From Burkholderiales bacterium (lineage in GTDB: Bacteria > Pseudomonadota > Gammaproteobacteria > Burkholderiales > Burkholderiaceae_C), in contig JAGWTL010000029.1 of assembly GCA_028869035.1 (NCBI GenBank), forward strand, positions 1-15,074: a stretch of 15,074 bases of DNA, read 5' to 3'. The notes under the pieces are model-generated. The model was given only the letters and a program-made list of their open reading frames with translations. It was not told the origin of the DNA and made no database searches. The translations under genes were made by a program, and so were the position numbers. Below, in pieces: positions 5,383-12,958 of the stretch (positions are counted from its first letter, which is position 1; each line of letters starts with the position of its first letter).

Positions 5383-7715
5383 GGTTGGGTATCGGTTTGG
5401 AGGGCGCGCCACACACGTTCGGCCGTGGCCGGTGCGTCCATGCGGACACGGTCGTCGCTGCGAGCAGTCGCCACGGCGTCGCGTATCGCTTCCCAGACCG
5501 CGATGGCCAGCATGAAGGGCGGCTCGCCCACGGCCTTGCTGCCGAAGACGTTGTCCTCAATGTTGGGCTCGGGCCAGAAGTCCACCCGCAGTCTTTCGGG
5601 CACATCACCCGTGGCGGGGATCTTGTAGGTGCTGGGCGCGTGGGTGGCGAGTTTGCCGTCGGCGTTCCAGACCAGTTCCTCGGTGGTGAGCCAGCCCATG
5701 CCCTGGATGAAACCGCCTTCGATCTGGCCGATGTCGATGGCCGGGTTGATGCTGTGGCCCACGTCGTGCAGGATGTCCACGGCCAGCACACGGCTCTCGC
5801 CCGTGAGCGTGTCGATGGCCACCTCGCAGCAAGCCGCGCCGTAGGCGAAGTAATAAAACGGTCGACCCGTGAGCGTGGTCTTGTCGTAGTGGATCTTGGG
5901 CGTGCGGTAGAAACCGTCGCTCCAGAGCTGGATGCGGTTGGCGTAGGCGGCCTTGACCACCTCGCGAAAGTCGCGGGTGCTGCCGGCGGCGTGAACCTTG
6001 CCGCCCGCAAAACGCACCTCGCCCGCGCCGCAACCCTGCAGGCCCGCCACAAAGGCGGCCAGGTTCTCGCGCACCTGGCGCGCTGCGAACTGGGCCGCTC
6101 GGCCGTTGAGGTCGGTGCCGCTGGAGGCTGCGGTGGCGCTGGCGTTGGGCACGCGGGCCGTGTCGCTGGCGCTGACCAGCACGCGCTCAAACGGCAGACC
6201 CAACTCATCGGCCACGATCTGCGCCACCTTGGTGTGCAGGCCCTGGCCCATTTCGGTGCCGCCATGGTTGACCAGCACGCTGCCGTCGTTGTAGATGTGG
6301 ACCAGCGCGCCGGCCTGGTTGAACAGGGTGGCGGTGAAGCTGATGCCGAACTTCACGGGCGTGAGGGCCAGGCCCTTCTTGAGCACGCTGTGCTCGCGGT
6401 TCCAGGCGGCGATCTCGGCGCGGCGCTCGCGGTAGCGCGCGGTCTGCGCCAGCTGCTGCATCAGCGGCTGCAGGATGTTGTCTTCCACCTTCATCTGGTA
6501 GTGGGTCGTATCGCGGCGCCTTTCAGGCGCGGTTGCGCTCGCTGGCGCGATGACTTCATCGCTGTACAGGTTGCGCAGGCGCACGTCCAGCGGGTCGCGG
6601 CCCAGCTGGCGCGCGATGTCGCCCAGGATGGTCTCGATGGCGATCACGCCCTGCGGGCCACCGAAGCCGCGAAAGGCGGTGTGGCTCTGCGTGTTGGTCC
6701 GGCAGCGGTAGCTGTCGATGCGCACATCGCTCAGGAAATAGGCGTTGTCGCTGTGGAAGACCGCGCGGTCGGCCACGGGGCCCGAGAGGTCGGCGCTGAA
6801 GCCGCATTCGGCCAGCAGGGTGAGCTGCAGCGCGGTGATGAGGCCCTCGTCGTCAAAACCCACGGTGTAGTCGTAGGCGAAGGGGTGGCGCTTGCCGGTG
6901 ACCATGAAGTCGTCATCGCGGTCCAGGCGCAGCTTGACCGGGCGGCCGGTCTTGCGCGCGGCCAGCGTGGCCCACACGGCCAGATGGCCGGCCTGCGTTT
7001 CCTTGCCGCCGAAACCGCCGCCCATGCGCCGGCATTCCACGCGCACGCGGTGGCTGTCCAGCCCCAGGGCGTGGGCCACCCAATGCTGGATCTCGCCCGG
7101 ATGCTGGGTGCTGCTGTAGACCAGCCACTGCTGCTGCTCCTGCGGCACGGCGTAGGCGATCTGGCCTTCGAGATAAAAGTGTTCCTGGCCGCCGACCTCG
7201 AAGCTGCCGCTGAGCGTGTGTTTGGCCTTCTTCATGGCCTGTTCGGGCTCGCCGCGCTTCACGGTAACGGGCGGCAGCACATAACTTTGCGCGGCATGGG
7301 CGGCGCGGGCGGTGAGCACCGCCGGCAGGGCTTCGATGTCGAGCTGCACAGCACGCGCGGCGCGGCGCGCCTGCATCACGGTCTCGGCCAGCACCAAGCC
7401 GATGACCTGGCCCACATGCAACACGGCGTCGCGCGCGAAGATGGGTTCGTCGTGCACAAAGGTGGCGAGCAGCGGGTCGCCCGGGATGTCGGCGGCCAGC
7501 ACCACCTCCACCACGCCGGGCATGGCGCGCACCGCCTTCGTGTCCACACCCTTGAGTTTGCCGTGCGCGATGGGCGAGAGGATGGGCGCGGCGTGCAGGG
7601 TGCCGCGCAGCTCGGGCAGGTCGTCCACATAGGGCGCCAGGCCCTGGACCTGGTGGCGCGCGCTTTCGTGCGCGACCGACTGGCCGCTGGCGAAGACGGG
7701 GTCCGAAGCGCTCAT
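5379..7715 (-). CDS. xdhB: Xanthine dehydrogenase molybdopterin-binding subunit XdhB
   Basis: A 778-aa large subunit of a two-subunit bacterial xanthine dehydrogenase (Rhodobacter naming; E. coli swaps the letters). It carries the Mo site that hydroxylates hypoxanthine and xanthine to urate. Seen: STQHP (Gln204), MGGGFGGKE with purine-contacting Glu239, TAFRGFGGPQG with Arg349, GGTEMGQGLHTK (485-496), and VGEPPFMLA with the catalytic-base Glu731. These match the residues known from R. capsulatus XDH, so it reads as a true purine XDH rather than a CO or aldehyde oxidase. GGAGG (7723-7727) precedes the ATG by seven bases, and the start overlaps the xdhA stop (ATGA). A loop near residues 385-400 looks about ten residues longer than usual. 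It coincides with two DNA hairpins. Confidence 0.96.
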   Translation of the reverse strand: MSASDPVFASGQSVAHESARHQVQGLAPYVDDLPELRGTLHAAPILSPIAHGKLKGVDTKAVRAMPGVVEVVLAADIPGDPLLATFVHDEPIFARDAVLHVGQVIGLVLAETVMQARRAARAVQLDIEALPAVLTARAAHAAQSYVLPPVTVKRGEPEQAMKKAKHTLSGSFEVGGQEHFYLEGQIAYAVPQEQQQWLVYSSTQHPGEIQHWVAHALGLDSHRVRVECRRMGGGFGGKETQAGHLAVWATLAARKTGRPVKLRLDRDDDFMVTGKRHPFAYDYTVGFDDEGLITALQLTLLAECGFSADLSGPVADRAVFHSDNAYFLSDVRIDSYRCRTNTQSHTAFRGFGGPQGVIAIETILGDIARQLGRDPLDVRLRNLYSDEVIAPASATAPERRRDTTHYQMKVEDNILQPLMQQLAQTARYRERRAEIAAWNREHSVLKKGLALTPVKFGISFTATLFNQAGALVHIYNDGSVLVNHGGTEMGQGLHTKVAQIVADELGLPFERVLVSASDTARVPNASATAASSGTDLNGRAAQFAARQVRENLAAFVAGLQGCGAGEVRFAGGKVHAAGSTRDFREVVKAAYANRIQLWSDGFYRTPKIHYDKTTLTGRPFYYFAYGAACCEVAIDTLTGESRVLAVDILHDVGHSINPAIDIGQIEGGFIQGMGWLTTEELVWNADGKLATHAPSTYKIPATGDVPERLRVDFWPEPNIEDNVFGSKAVGEPPFMLAIAVWEAIRDAVATARSDDRVRMDAPATAERVWRALQTDTQP

Positions 7716-9241
7716 GCCAGTGCCTCCAGCTGCGGCTCGCCCTGCTCTTCGGCCCAGTAACGCAAGAGCAGGCGGCCCAGCACGCTGCGGCGGTAGGCGG
7801 CGCTGGCGCGCATGTCGGAGATGGGTTCGAACTCGGCCTGCAGCACCGGGGTGGCAGATTCGAAAGCGGCGCGCGCCCAGGGCTGGCCCAGCAAGGCGGC
7901 TTCGGTCTTGCGCGCGCGCACCGGCGTGGCCGCCACGCCGCCCGCGCCGATGCGCGCGCTGCTGATGCGGCCCTCGCGCACCTGCAGGTTCAGGGCCAGG
8001 CAGACGGCGGAGATGTCGTCGTCCTGGCGCTTGGAGATCTTGTAGACGCGCAAATACTCGACCCCCACGCTCGGCTCACCCGCCACGGGGCGCGGCACCT
8101 CGATGTAAGCCAACACCTCGTCGGGCGCCAGCAGGTTCTTGCGGTAGCCCGTGTAGAAATCGTCCAGCGGCACGCGCCGCTCGCCGCGCACACTGGCCAG
8201 CACCAGCGTGGCGCCCATGGCCAGCAGCAGGGGCATGCTGTCGCCGATGGGTGAACCGTTGGCCACATTGCCGCCCAGCGTGCCGCTGGAGCGCACCGGC
8301 AAGCCGGCAAAACGTTCGGCAAAACGCTGCAGCTGCGGGCGGTCGGCCACCAGGGCGGCGTAAGCCTCGTGCAGGGTGACGGCCGCGCCTATGGTCAGCG
8401 CACCGGGTGTCTGGCGCAACTCGCGCAATTCCGCCACACGGGTCACATCGAGCACCTGCGCGAACTGCCGGTGCTGCTTGGTGACCCAGAGCCCCACGTC
8501 GGTGCAGCCCGCCACCAGCTGGGCCTGGGGCTGTTCGGCGCGCAGGCGCAGCAGATCGGCCAGACGGGTGGGCGTGCTGTAGTCGGCCGCGGGGGCGGGC
8601 GGAATCTGGCGCAGCTGGGCCAGCACGGCGGCCTCGTCCACCTGCACGCGGGGCAGGGCGCCCATCTCTTGCGCGGCGTCGAGGATGGGGCGGTAACCGG
8701 TGCAGCGGCAGAGGTTGCCCGAGAGATCGGTCTGGGCGTCTTCACGGCTCACGGTCTGGCCGGCCAGCACACGGTTCTGGTACATGCCGAAGAGGCTCAT
8801 GACAAAACCGGGGGTGCAGAAACCGCACTGGCTGCCGTGGCAGTTGACCATGGCCTGCTGGCAGGGGTGGAGAACTGTGCCCCCACGCTCCGCCGCTGAC
8901 ACGGGTCGCTGCCCCCCGAGGGGGCGTTCGTCACCTTGGGGCGGCCCGGCGGTGACGAAGCCGTCTCGCGCCCCGATATCCTGCGCGGTCCAGACGGCCA
9001 GGCCGTGCACCGAGTGCGCCAGGCGGATGCAGCTGTTGATGGCCTTGTAGCCCAGGCCCGCGCCTTCGGGCTCGGCCAGCACCACGGTGCAGGCGCCGCA
9101 ATCGCCTTCGCCGCAGCCTTCCTTCACGGCCGTGCACTGCAGGTCTTCGCGCAGGACTTCCAGCAGGGTGCGCGCGGGGGAAACACCCGTGAGCGAGACG
9201 ATCTCGCCGCGGCGGACAAATTGCAGCGGTTTTTTTTCCAT
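7712..9241 (-). CDS. xdhA: Xanthine dehydrogenase small (FeS/FAD) subunit XdhA, with in-frame repeat insertion
   Basis: A 509-aa electron-transfer subunit that passes electrons from the Mo site through two [2Fe-2S] clusters to FAD and then NAD+. Seen: plant-type cluster cysteines CGEGDCGAC (Cys43, Cys48, Cys51) plus Cys71; helical cluster QCGFC (Cys139, Cys142) and LCRC (Cys178, Cys180). The FAD-binding motifs are VAGCTDVGLW (243-252) and TLGGNVANGSPIGD (321-334). I chose the ATG at 9241, which has GGAG six bases upstream. The earlier in-frame ATG at 9265 lacks one and adds only eight residues. Between Cys71 and Cys139 lies an extra Gly/Pro/Arg-rich stretch (residues 95-121) encoded by palindromic DNA. 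Its family is normally contiguous there (DG-TxLHP). The frame and all ligands are intact, so the protein may still work. Confidence 0.95.
   Translation of the reverse strand: MEKKPLQFVRRGEIVSLTGVSPARTLLEVLREDLQCTAVKEGCGEGDCGACTVVLAEPEGAGLGYKAINSCIRLAHSVHGLAVWTAQDIGARDGFVTAGPPQGDERPLGGQRPVSAAERGGTVLHPCQQAMVNCHGSQCGFCTPGFVMSLFGMYQNRVLAGQTVSREDAQTDLSGNLCRCTGYRPILDAAQEMGALPRVQVDEAAVLAQLRQIPPAPAADYSTPTRLADLLRLRAEQPQAQLVAGCTDVGLWVTKQHRQFAQVLDVTRVAELRELRQTPGALTIGAAVTLHEAYAALVADRPQLQRFAERFAGLPVRSSGTLGGNVANGSPIGDSMPLLLAMGATLVLASVRGERRVPLDDFYTGYRKNLLAPDEVLAYIEVPRPVAGEPSVGVEYLRVYKISKRQDDDISAVCLALNLQVREGRISSARIGAGGVAATPVRARKTEAALLGQPWARAAFESATPVLQAEFEPISDMRASAAYRRSVLGRLLLRYWAEEQGEPQLEALA
8879..8959. repeat. 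Palindromic repeat inserted in frame within xdhA
   Basis: About 81 bp (27 codons) with no counterpart in typical XdhA. It contains GCCCCC/GGGGGC around a CGA loop (8911-8916 and 8920-8925). It also contains a perfect 9-bp inverted repeat TTCGTCACC/GGTGACGAA (8927-8935 and 8951-8959) enclosing a GGGGCGGCCCGGC core. The sequence style (CCCCCCGAGGGGGC ... TTGGGGCGGCCCGGC) resembles an interspersed repeat I associate with Comamonadaceae intergenic regions. Boundaries are inferred from where normal XdhA homology stops and resumes, and could shift by several bases. Confidence 0.7.
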
Positions 9242-9390
9242 CTCAGTCTCCGAAGCAAGCGTCATACCAGCGGGGGGATCGACACGCGGCGGATTGTATG
9301 CAATATTTGTATGCAGGACTTGGCACAGTTATAGCTTAAGCTAGTGCGGTTCGCCCAGATTTCTCACCCGCGAACAACCCCTTTGACATC
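9242..9390. promoter_or_regulatory. Divergent promoter/operator region between xdhA and the ABC importer
   Basis: This region must drive both the leftward xdhAB-deaminase operon and the rightward transporter operon. Seen: a tandem 10-mer TTGTATGCAA (9294-9303) and TTGTATGCAG (9307-9316) at 13-bp spacing. Each is a near-palindrome of the TTGyATrCAA type, similar to GntR-family operators. A perfect palindrome TAGCTTAAGCTA lies at 9332-9343. Candidate leftward -10: TACAAT (complement of 9293-9298), overlapping the first repeat. Candidate rightward pair: TTGTAT (9307-9312) and TATAGC (9330-9335), 17 bp apart, overlapping the second repeat. Promoter assignments are tentative; the repeats are plain to see. 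The transporter's first gene has no good Shine-Dalgarno. Confidence 0.6.
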
Positions 9391-10956
9391 ATGAGCACCT
9401 CCGCCGCAGACGCCCCACCTCGCCTTGCGCTCTCCGGTATCAGCAAGCGCTACCCCGGCGTGGTAGCGAACCGCAATGTGGCGCTCACGGTGTTACCCGG
9501 CCAGATCCATGCGGTGCTGGGCGAAAACGGGGCGGGCAAGTCCACCCTGATGAAGATCATCTACGGCGCCGTCAAACCCGACGAGGGCGAGATCGTCTAC
9601 AACGGGCAGGTCGTGCACATCCGCAACCCGCAGCAGGCCCGGGGCCTGGGCATCAGCATGGTGTTCCAGCACTTCAGCCTGTTTGACTCGCTGACCGTGG
9701 CCGAGAACGTCTGGATCGGCCTGGACAAAAGCCTGAGGCTGGCCGAGGTGACCCGGCGCATCCGCGACAAGGCCCGGCAGTACGGCCTGGACATCGACCC
9801 CGAGCGCCCCGTGCACAGCCTGAGCGTGGGCGAGATGCAGCGGGTGGAGATCATCCGCGCCCTGCTGGGCGAACCGCAGCTGCTGATCCTGGACGAACCG
9901 ACCTCGGTGCTCACGCCGCAGGCCGTGGAAAAACTCTTCGAGGTGCTGCGCCAGCTGGCCGCCCAGGGCTGCAGCATCCTGTACATCAGCCACAAGCTGC
10001 ACGAGATCCGCGCCCTGTGCACGGCCTGCACGGTGCTGCGCGGCGGTGAAGTCACCGGCACCTGCGACCCGCGCGAGGAAAGCAATGCCTCGCTGAGCCG
10101 CCTGATGATCGGGGCCGAACCGCCGGCCCTGCAGCACAAGCCGCCCCAGACCGGCGCGGTGCAGCTGGACGTGAAAGGGCTGAGCCTGCAGCGCATGGAC
10201 CCCTTCGGCGTGGACCTGGACGACATCGCCCTGCAGGTGCGCGCGGGCGAGGTGGTGGGCATTGCCGGGGTGTCGGGCAACGGCCAGCGCGAGCTGCTGT
10301 ACGCGCTCTCGGGTGAGGACCTGCGCAGCCCGATCGGCAGCATCCGACTGGGCGAGCAGGACGCGACCCGGCTGGACCCGGCGCGACGGCGCACCCTGGG
10401 CCTGCACTTCGTGCCCGAAGAGCGCCTGGGCCGCGGCGCCGTGCCCGCCATGGGCCTGGACCACAACCTGCTGCTCACGCGTGGCGAATCCCTGGGCCCG
10501 CTGGGCTGGATACGCACTGGCGCGCTGGCGGCCCAGGCGCGCGGCATCATCGCGCGTCTGCACGTGAAAGCGGCCGATGAGCACGCGGCGGCGCGCAGCC
10601 TGTCGGGCGGCAATCTGCAGAAGTTCATCGTGGGCCGCGAGATCGACGCCGGCCCGCGCCTGCTGATCGTCTCGCAGCCGACCTGGGGCGTAGACGTGGG
10701 CGCGGCCGCGCAGATCCGCGCCGAGATCCTGGCCCTGCGTGATGCGGGCTGCGCCGTGCTGGTGGTGAGCGAAGAACTGGAAGAACTGTTCGAGCTCAGC
10801 GACCGCCTGCACGTCATGGCCAAGGGCCGGCTCTCACCTTCCCTCCCCATGGCCGAGGCCACGACCGAACGCATCGGCGAGTGGATGAGCGGCCTGTGGC
10901 ACGGCGAGGTGCAACACCATCTGCAAGATATGGAGGCCGGCCATGCTGCGGCTTGA
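9391..10956 (+). CDS. ABC transporter ATP-binding protein, dual NBD (BMP/nucleoside-type importer)
   Basis: A 521-aa cytoplasmic ATPase with two nucleotide-binding domains in one chain, as in YufO/NupA-type nucleoside and RbsA-type sugar importers. NBD1 is canonical: Walker A GENGAGKST (44-52), Q-loop FQHF (92-95), signature LSVGE (144-148), Walker B LLILDEP (164-170), His201. NBD2 is degenerate: GVSGNGQRE (293-301) lacks the Walker A Lys, the signature LSGGN is intact (404-408), and LLIVSQP (424-430) replaces the DEP of Walker B. This asymmetry is usual for the family, so it does not indicate decay. The last 14 bases overlap the next gene. The start at 9391 has no clear ribosome binding site but gives the expected N-terminus. 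It is the first gene of the importer operon, divergent from xdhA. Confidence 0.94.
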   Translation: MSTSAADAPPRLALSGISKRYPGVVANRNVALTVLPGQIHAVLGENGAGKSTLMKIIYGAVKPDEGEIVYNGQVVHIRNPQQARGLGISMVFQHFSLFDSLTVAENVWIGLDKSLRLAEVTRRIRDKARQYGLDIDPERPVHSLSVGEMQRVEIIRALLGEPQLLILDEPTSVLTPQAVEKLFEVLRQLAAQGCSILYISHKLHEIRALCTACTVLRGGEVTGTCDPREESNASLSRLMIGAEPPALQHKPPQTGAVQLDVKGLSLQRMDPFGVDLDDIALQVRAGEVVGIAGVSGNGQRELLYALSGEDLRSPIGSIRLGEQDATRLDPARRRTLGLHFVPEERLGRGAVPAMGLDHNLLLTRGESLGPLGWIRTGALAAQARGIIARLHVKAADEHAAARSLSGGNLQKFIVGREIDAGPRLLIVSQPTWGVDVGAAAQIRAEILALRDAGCAVLVVSEELEELFELSDRLHVMAKGRLSPSLPMAEATTERIGEWMSGLWHGEVQHHLQDMEAGHAAA

Positions 10957-12004
10957 AGCCCGCCCCCAACCCTCGCGCGCCTGGGGGCTGGGTTCGCCCC
11001 TGCTGGCGCTGGCCCTCACGTTGCTGCTGGGCGTGATCCTCTTCGTGGCCCTGGGCAAGGACCCGCTGCGCGGCCTGCAGATGTTCTTCTGGGAACCGGT
11101 GAAGTCGGGTTACGCCCTGGGCGAACTCATGGTCAAGGCCACGCCGCTGCTGATCATCGCGCTGGGCCTGGCGGTGTGTTTCCGCTCCAATGTGTGGAAC
11201 ATCGGCGCCGAGGGGCAGTTTGTCATCGGCGCGGTCTGCGCCGGCGGCATCGCCCTGCTGGCCGGCAAGGGCACGGGGCCCTGGATCATTCCGGTGCTGC
11301 TGCTGGCCGGCGTGCTGGGCGGCATGGTCTGGGCCGGTTTCACGGCGCTGCTGCGCGACCGCTTCAACGCCAACGAGATCCTGGTGAGCCTGATGCTGGT
11401 CTATGTGGCCATCCAGCTGCTGAACTTCATGGTGCACGGCCCCTGGAAGGACCCGGGTGGCTACAACTTTCCGCAGACCAAGACCTTCGAGGCGGTGACG
11501 CAGATCCCGCGGCTCATGAGCGGCTCGCGCATGAACATCGGCCTGGTCCTGGCCCTGCTGGGCGCGGGCGCGCTCTGGGTCTTCCTGTTCCGTCTGCGCG
11601 CCGGTTTCGCGCTGCAGGTCGGCGGGCTGGCGCCTGCCGCCGCACGTTATGCCGGCTTCTCCTCGCGCCGGGCCCTGTGGACGGCCCTGCTGGTCTCGGG
11701 CGGCGCGGCCGGCCTGGCCGGGGCGCTGGAAGTGGCGGGGCCCATCGGCCAGCTCACGCCCTATGTGCCGGCGGGTTACGGTTTCGCGGCCATCATCGTG
11801 GCCTTTGTGGGGCGGCTGCACCCGGTGGGCATGGTCTTCTCGGCCATCCTCATGAGCATGTTCTACATCGGCGGTGAACTCGCGCAGTCGCGCCTGGGCC
11901 TGCCCAAGTCCATCACCGGCGTGTTCCAGGGTCTGCTGCTGTTCACGCTGCTGACCTGCGACACGCTGATCAACTACCGCCTCAAGCTGGGGAGGAAAAG
12001 CTGA
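10943..12004 (+). CDS. ABC transporter permease, BMP/nucleoside-type (first permease)
   Basis: A 353-aa inner-membrane permease of the branched-chain/ribose-like permease superfamily, NupB/YufP branch. Seen: an N-terminal hydrophobic helix (about 18-38) and the characteristic FRSNVWNIGAEGQFVIGA (80-97). Further helices follow, with RFNANEILVSLML (family coupling region) and a C-terminal GYGFAAIIVAFVGRLHPVG segment. GGAGG at 10932-10936 precedes the ATG, which lies 14 bases inside the ATPase gene. The stop overlaps the second permease start (TGATG). It forms the membrane channel with the next gene product. Confidence 0.93.
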   Translation: MLRLEARPQPSRAWGLGSPLLALALTLLLGVILFVALGKDPLRGLQMFFWEPVKSGYALGELMVKATPLLIIALGLAVCFRSNVWNIGAEGQFVIGAVCAGGIALLAGKGTGPWIIPVLLLAGVLGGMVWAGFTALLRDRFNANEILVSLMLVYVAIQLLNFMVHGPWKDPGGYNFPQTKTFEAVTQIPRLMSGSRMNIGLVLALLGAGALWVFLFRLRAGFALQVGGLAPAAARYAGFSSRRALWTALLVSGGAAGLAGALEVAGPIGQLTPYVPAGYGFAAIIVAFVGRLHPVGMVFSAILMSMFYIGGELAQSRLGLPKSITGVFQGLLLFTLLTCDTLINYRLKLGRKS

Positions 12005-12924
12005 TGGAATCCTACGCCCTGCTGCTCGCGGCCACGCTCAACGCCGGCACGGTGCTGGCCCTGGCCGCCCTGGGCCTGCTGATCAACGAGAAGTCCGGCA
12101 TCGTCAACCTGGGGGCCGAGGGCATGATGCTGTGCGCGGCCATCGCCGGTTTCGCCACCGTGGTGCACACGGGCAATGACTGGCTGGGTTTCGCCGCCGG
12201 CATGGGCGCCGGGGCGCTCCTGGCCGCGCTCTTCGGCTGGCTGGTGATCTGGCTGGGCACCAACCCCTATGCCACCGGCCTGGCGCTGAGCCTGTTTGGT
12301 GCGGGCTTTTCCGCTTTTGCGGGCATCGCCTACGTGCAGGCCAAGCTGCCCGAGCGCGCGCAGTGGGCGCTGCCTCTGCTGGGCGACATTCCCTGGATCG
12401 GCCCGGCCCTGTTCCGCCAGCACCCGCTGGTCTATGTGACCGTGGCCCTGGTCGTGGCCCTGGTCTTCTGGTTCGACCGCAGCCGCAGCGGCCTGATCCT
12501 GCGCGCCGTGGGCGAGTCGCCCGAATCGGCCCATGCCCTGGGTTACCCGGTGCGGCGCATCCGGCTGGCGGCCGTGGTGGCCGGCGGCGCGCTGTGCGGC
12601 CTCTCGGGCGCCTACCTCTCCGTGGTCTACACCCCGCTGTGGGTGGAGGGCATGGTGGCCGGCAAGGGCTGGATCGCCCTGGCGCTGACCACCTTTGCCA
12701 CCTGGCGCCCGGCACGCGTCTTGCTCGGTGCTTACCTGTTCGGCGGCGTGACCATGCTGCAGTTCCATCTGCAGGGCGTGGGCGTGGACATACCCAGCCA
12801 GTTCCTGGACATGCTGCCCTACCTGGCCACCATCGTGGTGCTGGCCCTGATCTCGCGCAACCCGGCCTGGATACGCGTGAACATGCCGGCATCTCTGGGC
12901 AAATCATTCACTCCGAGTTCATAA
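12004..12924 (+). CDS. ABC transporter permease, BMP/nucleoside-type (second permease)
   Basis: A 306-aa inner-membrane permease, NupC/YufQ branch, partner of the preceding permease. Seen: LALAALGLLINEKSGIVNLG (residues 18-37) followed by AEGMML, the diagnostic N-terminal motif. There are about eight hydrophobic segments, ESPESAHALGYPVRRIR (the cytoplasmic loop that meets the ATPase) and GMVAGKGWIALALTTFATW near the C-terminus. GGAGG at 11991-11995 precedes the ATG, which shares one base with the previous stop. A 34-bp gap with no terminator separates it from the lipoprotein gene, so the four genes read as one operon. Confidence 0.93.
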   Translation: MESYALLLAATLNAGTVLALAALGLLINEKSGIVNLGAEGMMLCAAIAGFATVVHTGNDWLGFAAGMGAGALLAALFGWLVIWLGTNPYATGLALSLFGAGFSAFAGIAYVQAKLPERAQWALPLLGDIPWIGPALFRQHPLVYVTVALVVALVFWFDRSRSGLILRAVGESPESAHALGYPVRRIRLAAVVAGGALCGLSGAYLSVVYTPLWVEGMVAGKGWIALALTTFATWRPARVLLGAYLFGGVTMLQFHLQGVGVDIPSQFLDMLPYLATIVVLALISRNPAWIRVNMPASLGKSFTPSS

Positions 12925-12958
12925 TCCCTACGTCTTTTTCCAACCAGTGAGGACCTAC

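Noticed and set aside
4117..5628. 503-codon plus-strand frame opposite the deaminase, and similar long minus-strand frames opposite the ABC genes and the BMP gene
   Set aside because: These are shadow frames of strongly supported genes, have low-complexity composition and lack ribosome binding sites or family motifs.
5385..7760. 791-codon open frame on the plus strand opposite xdhB
   Set aside because: It mirrors xdhB on the complementary strand, is His/Gly/Ala/Val-rich with no recognisable domain, and is expected from high-GC codon bias. xdhB has all its catalytic motifs.
9242..9265. Upstream ATG at 9265 as the xdhA start
   Set aside because: It adds only eight residues and has no Shine-Dalgarno. 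The ATG at 9241 has GGAG at good spacing.
10661..10700. Degenerate Walker B (SQP) in the second ATPase domain as a sign of an inactivated gene
   Set aside because: A degenerate second domain is usual in this importer family. The first domain is fully canonical and the frame is intact.
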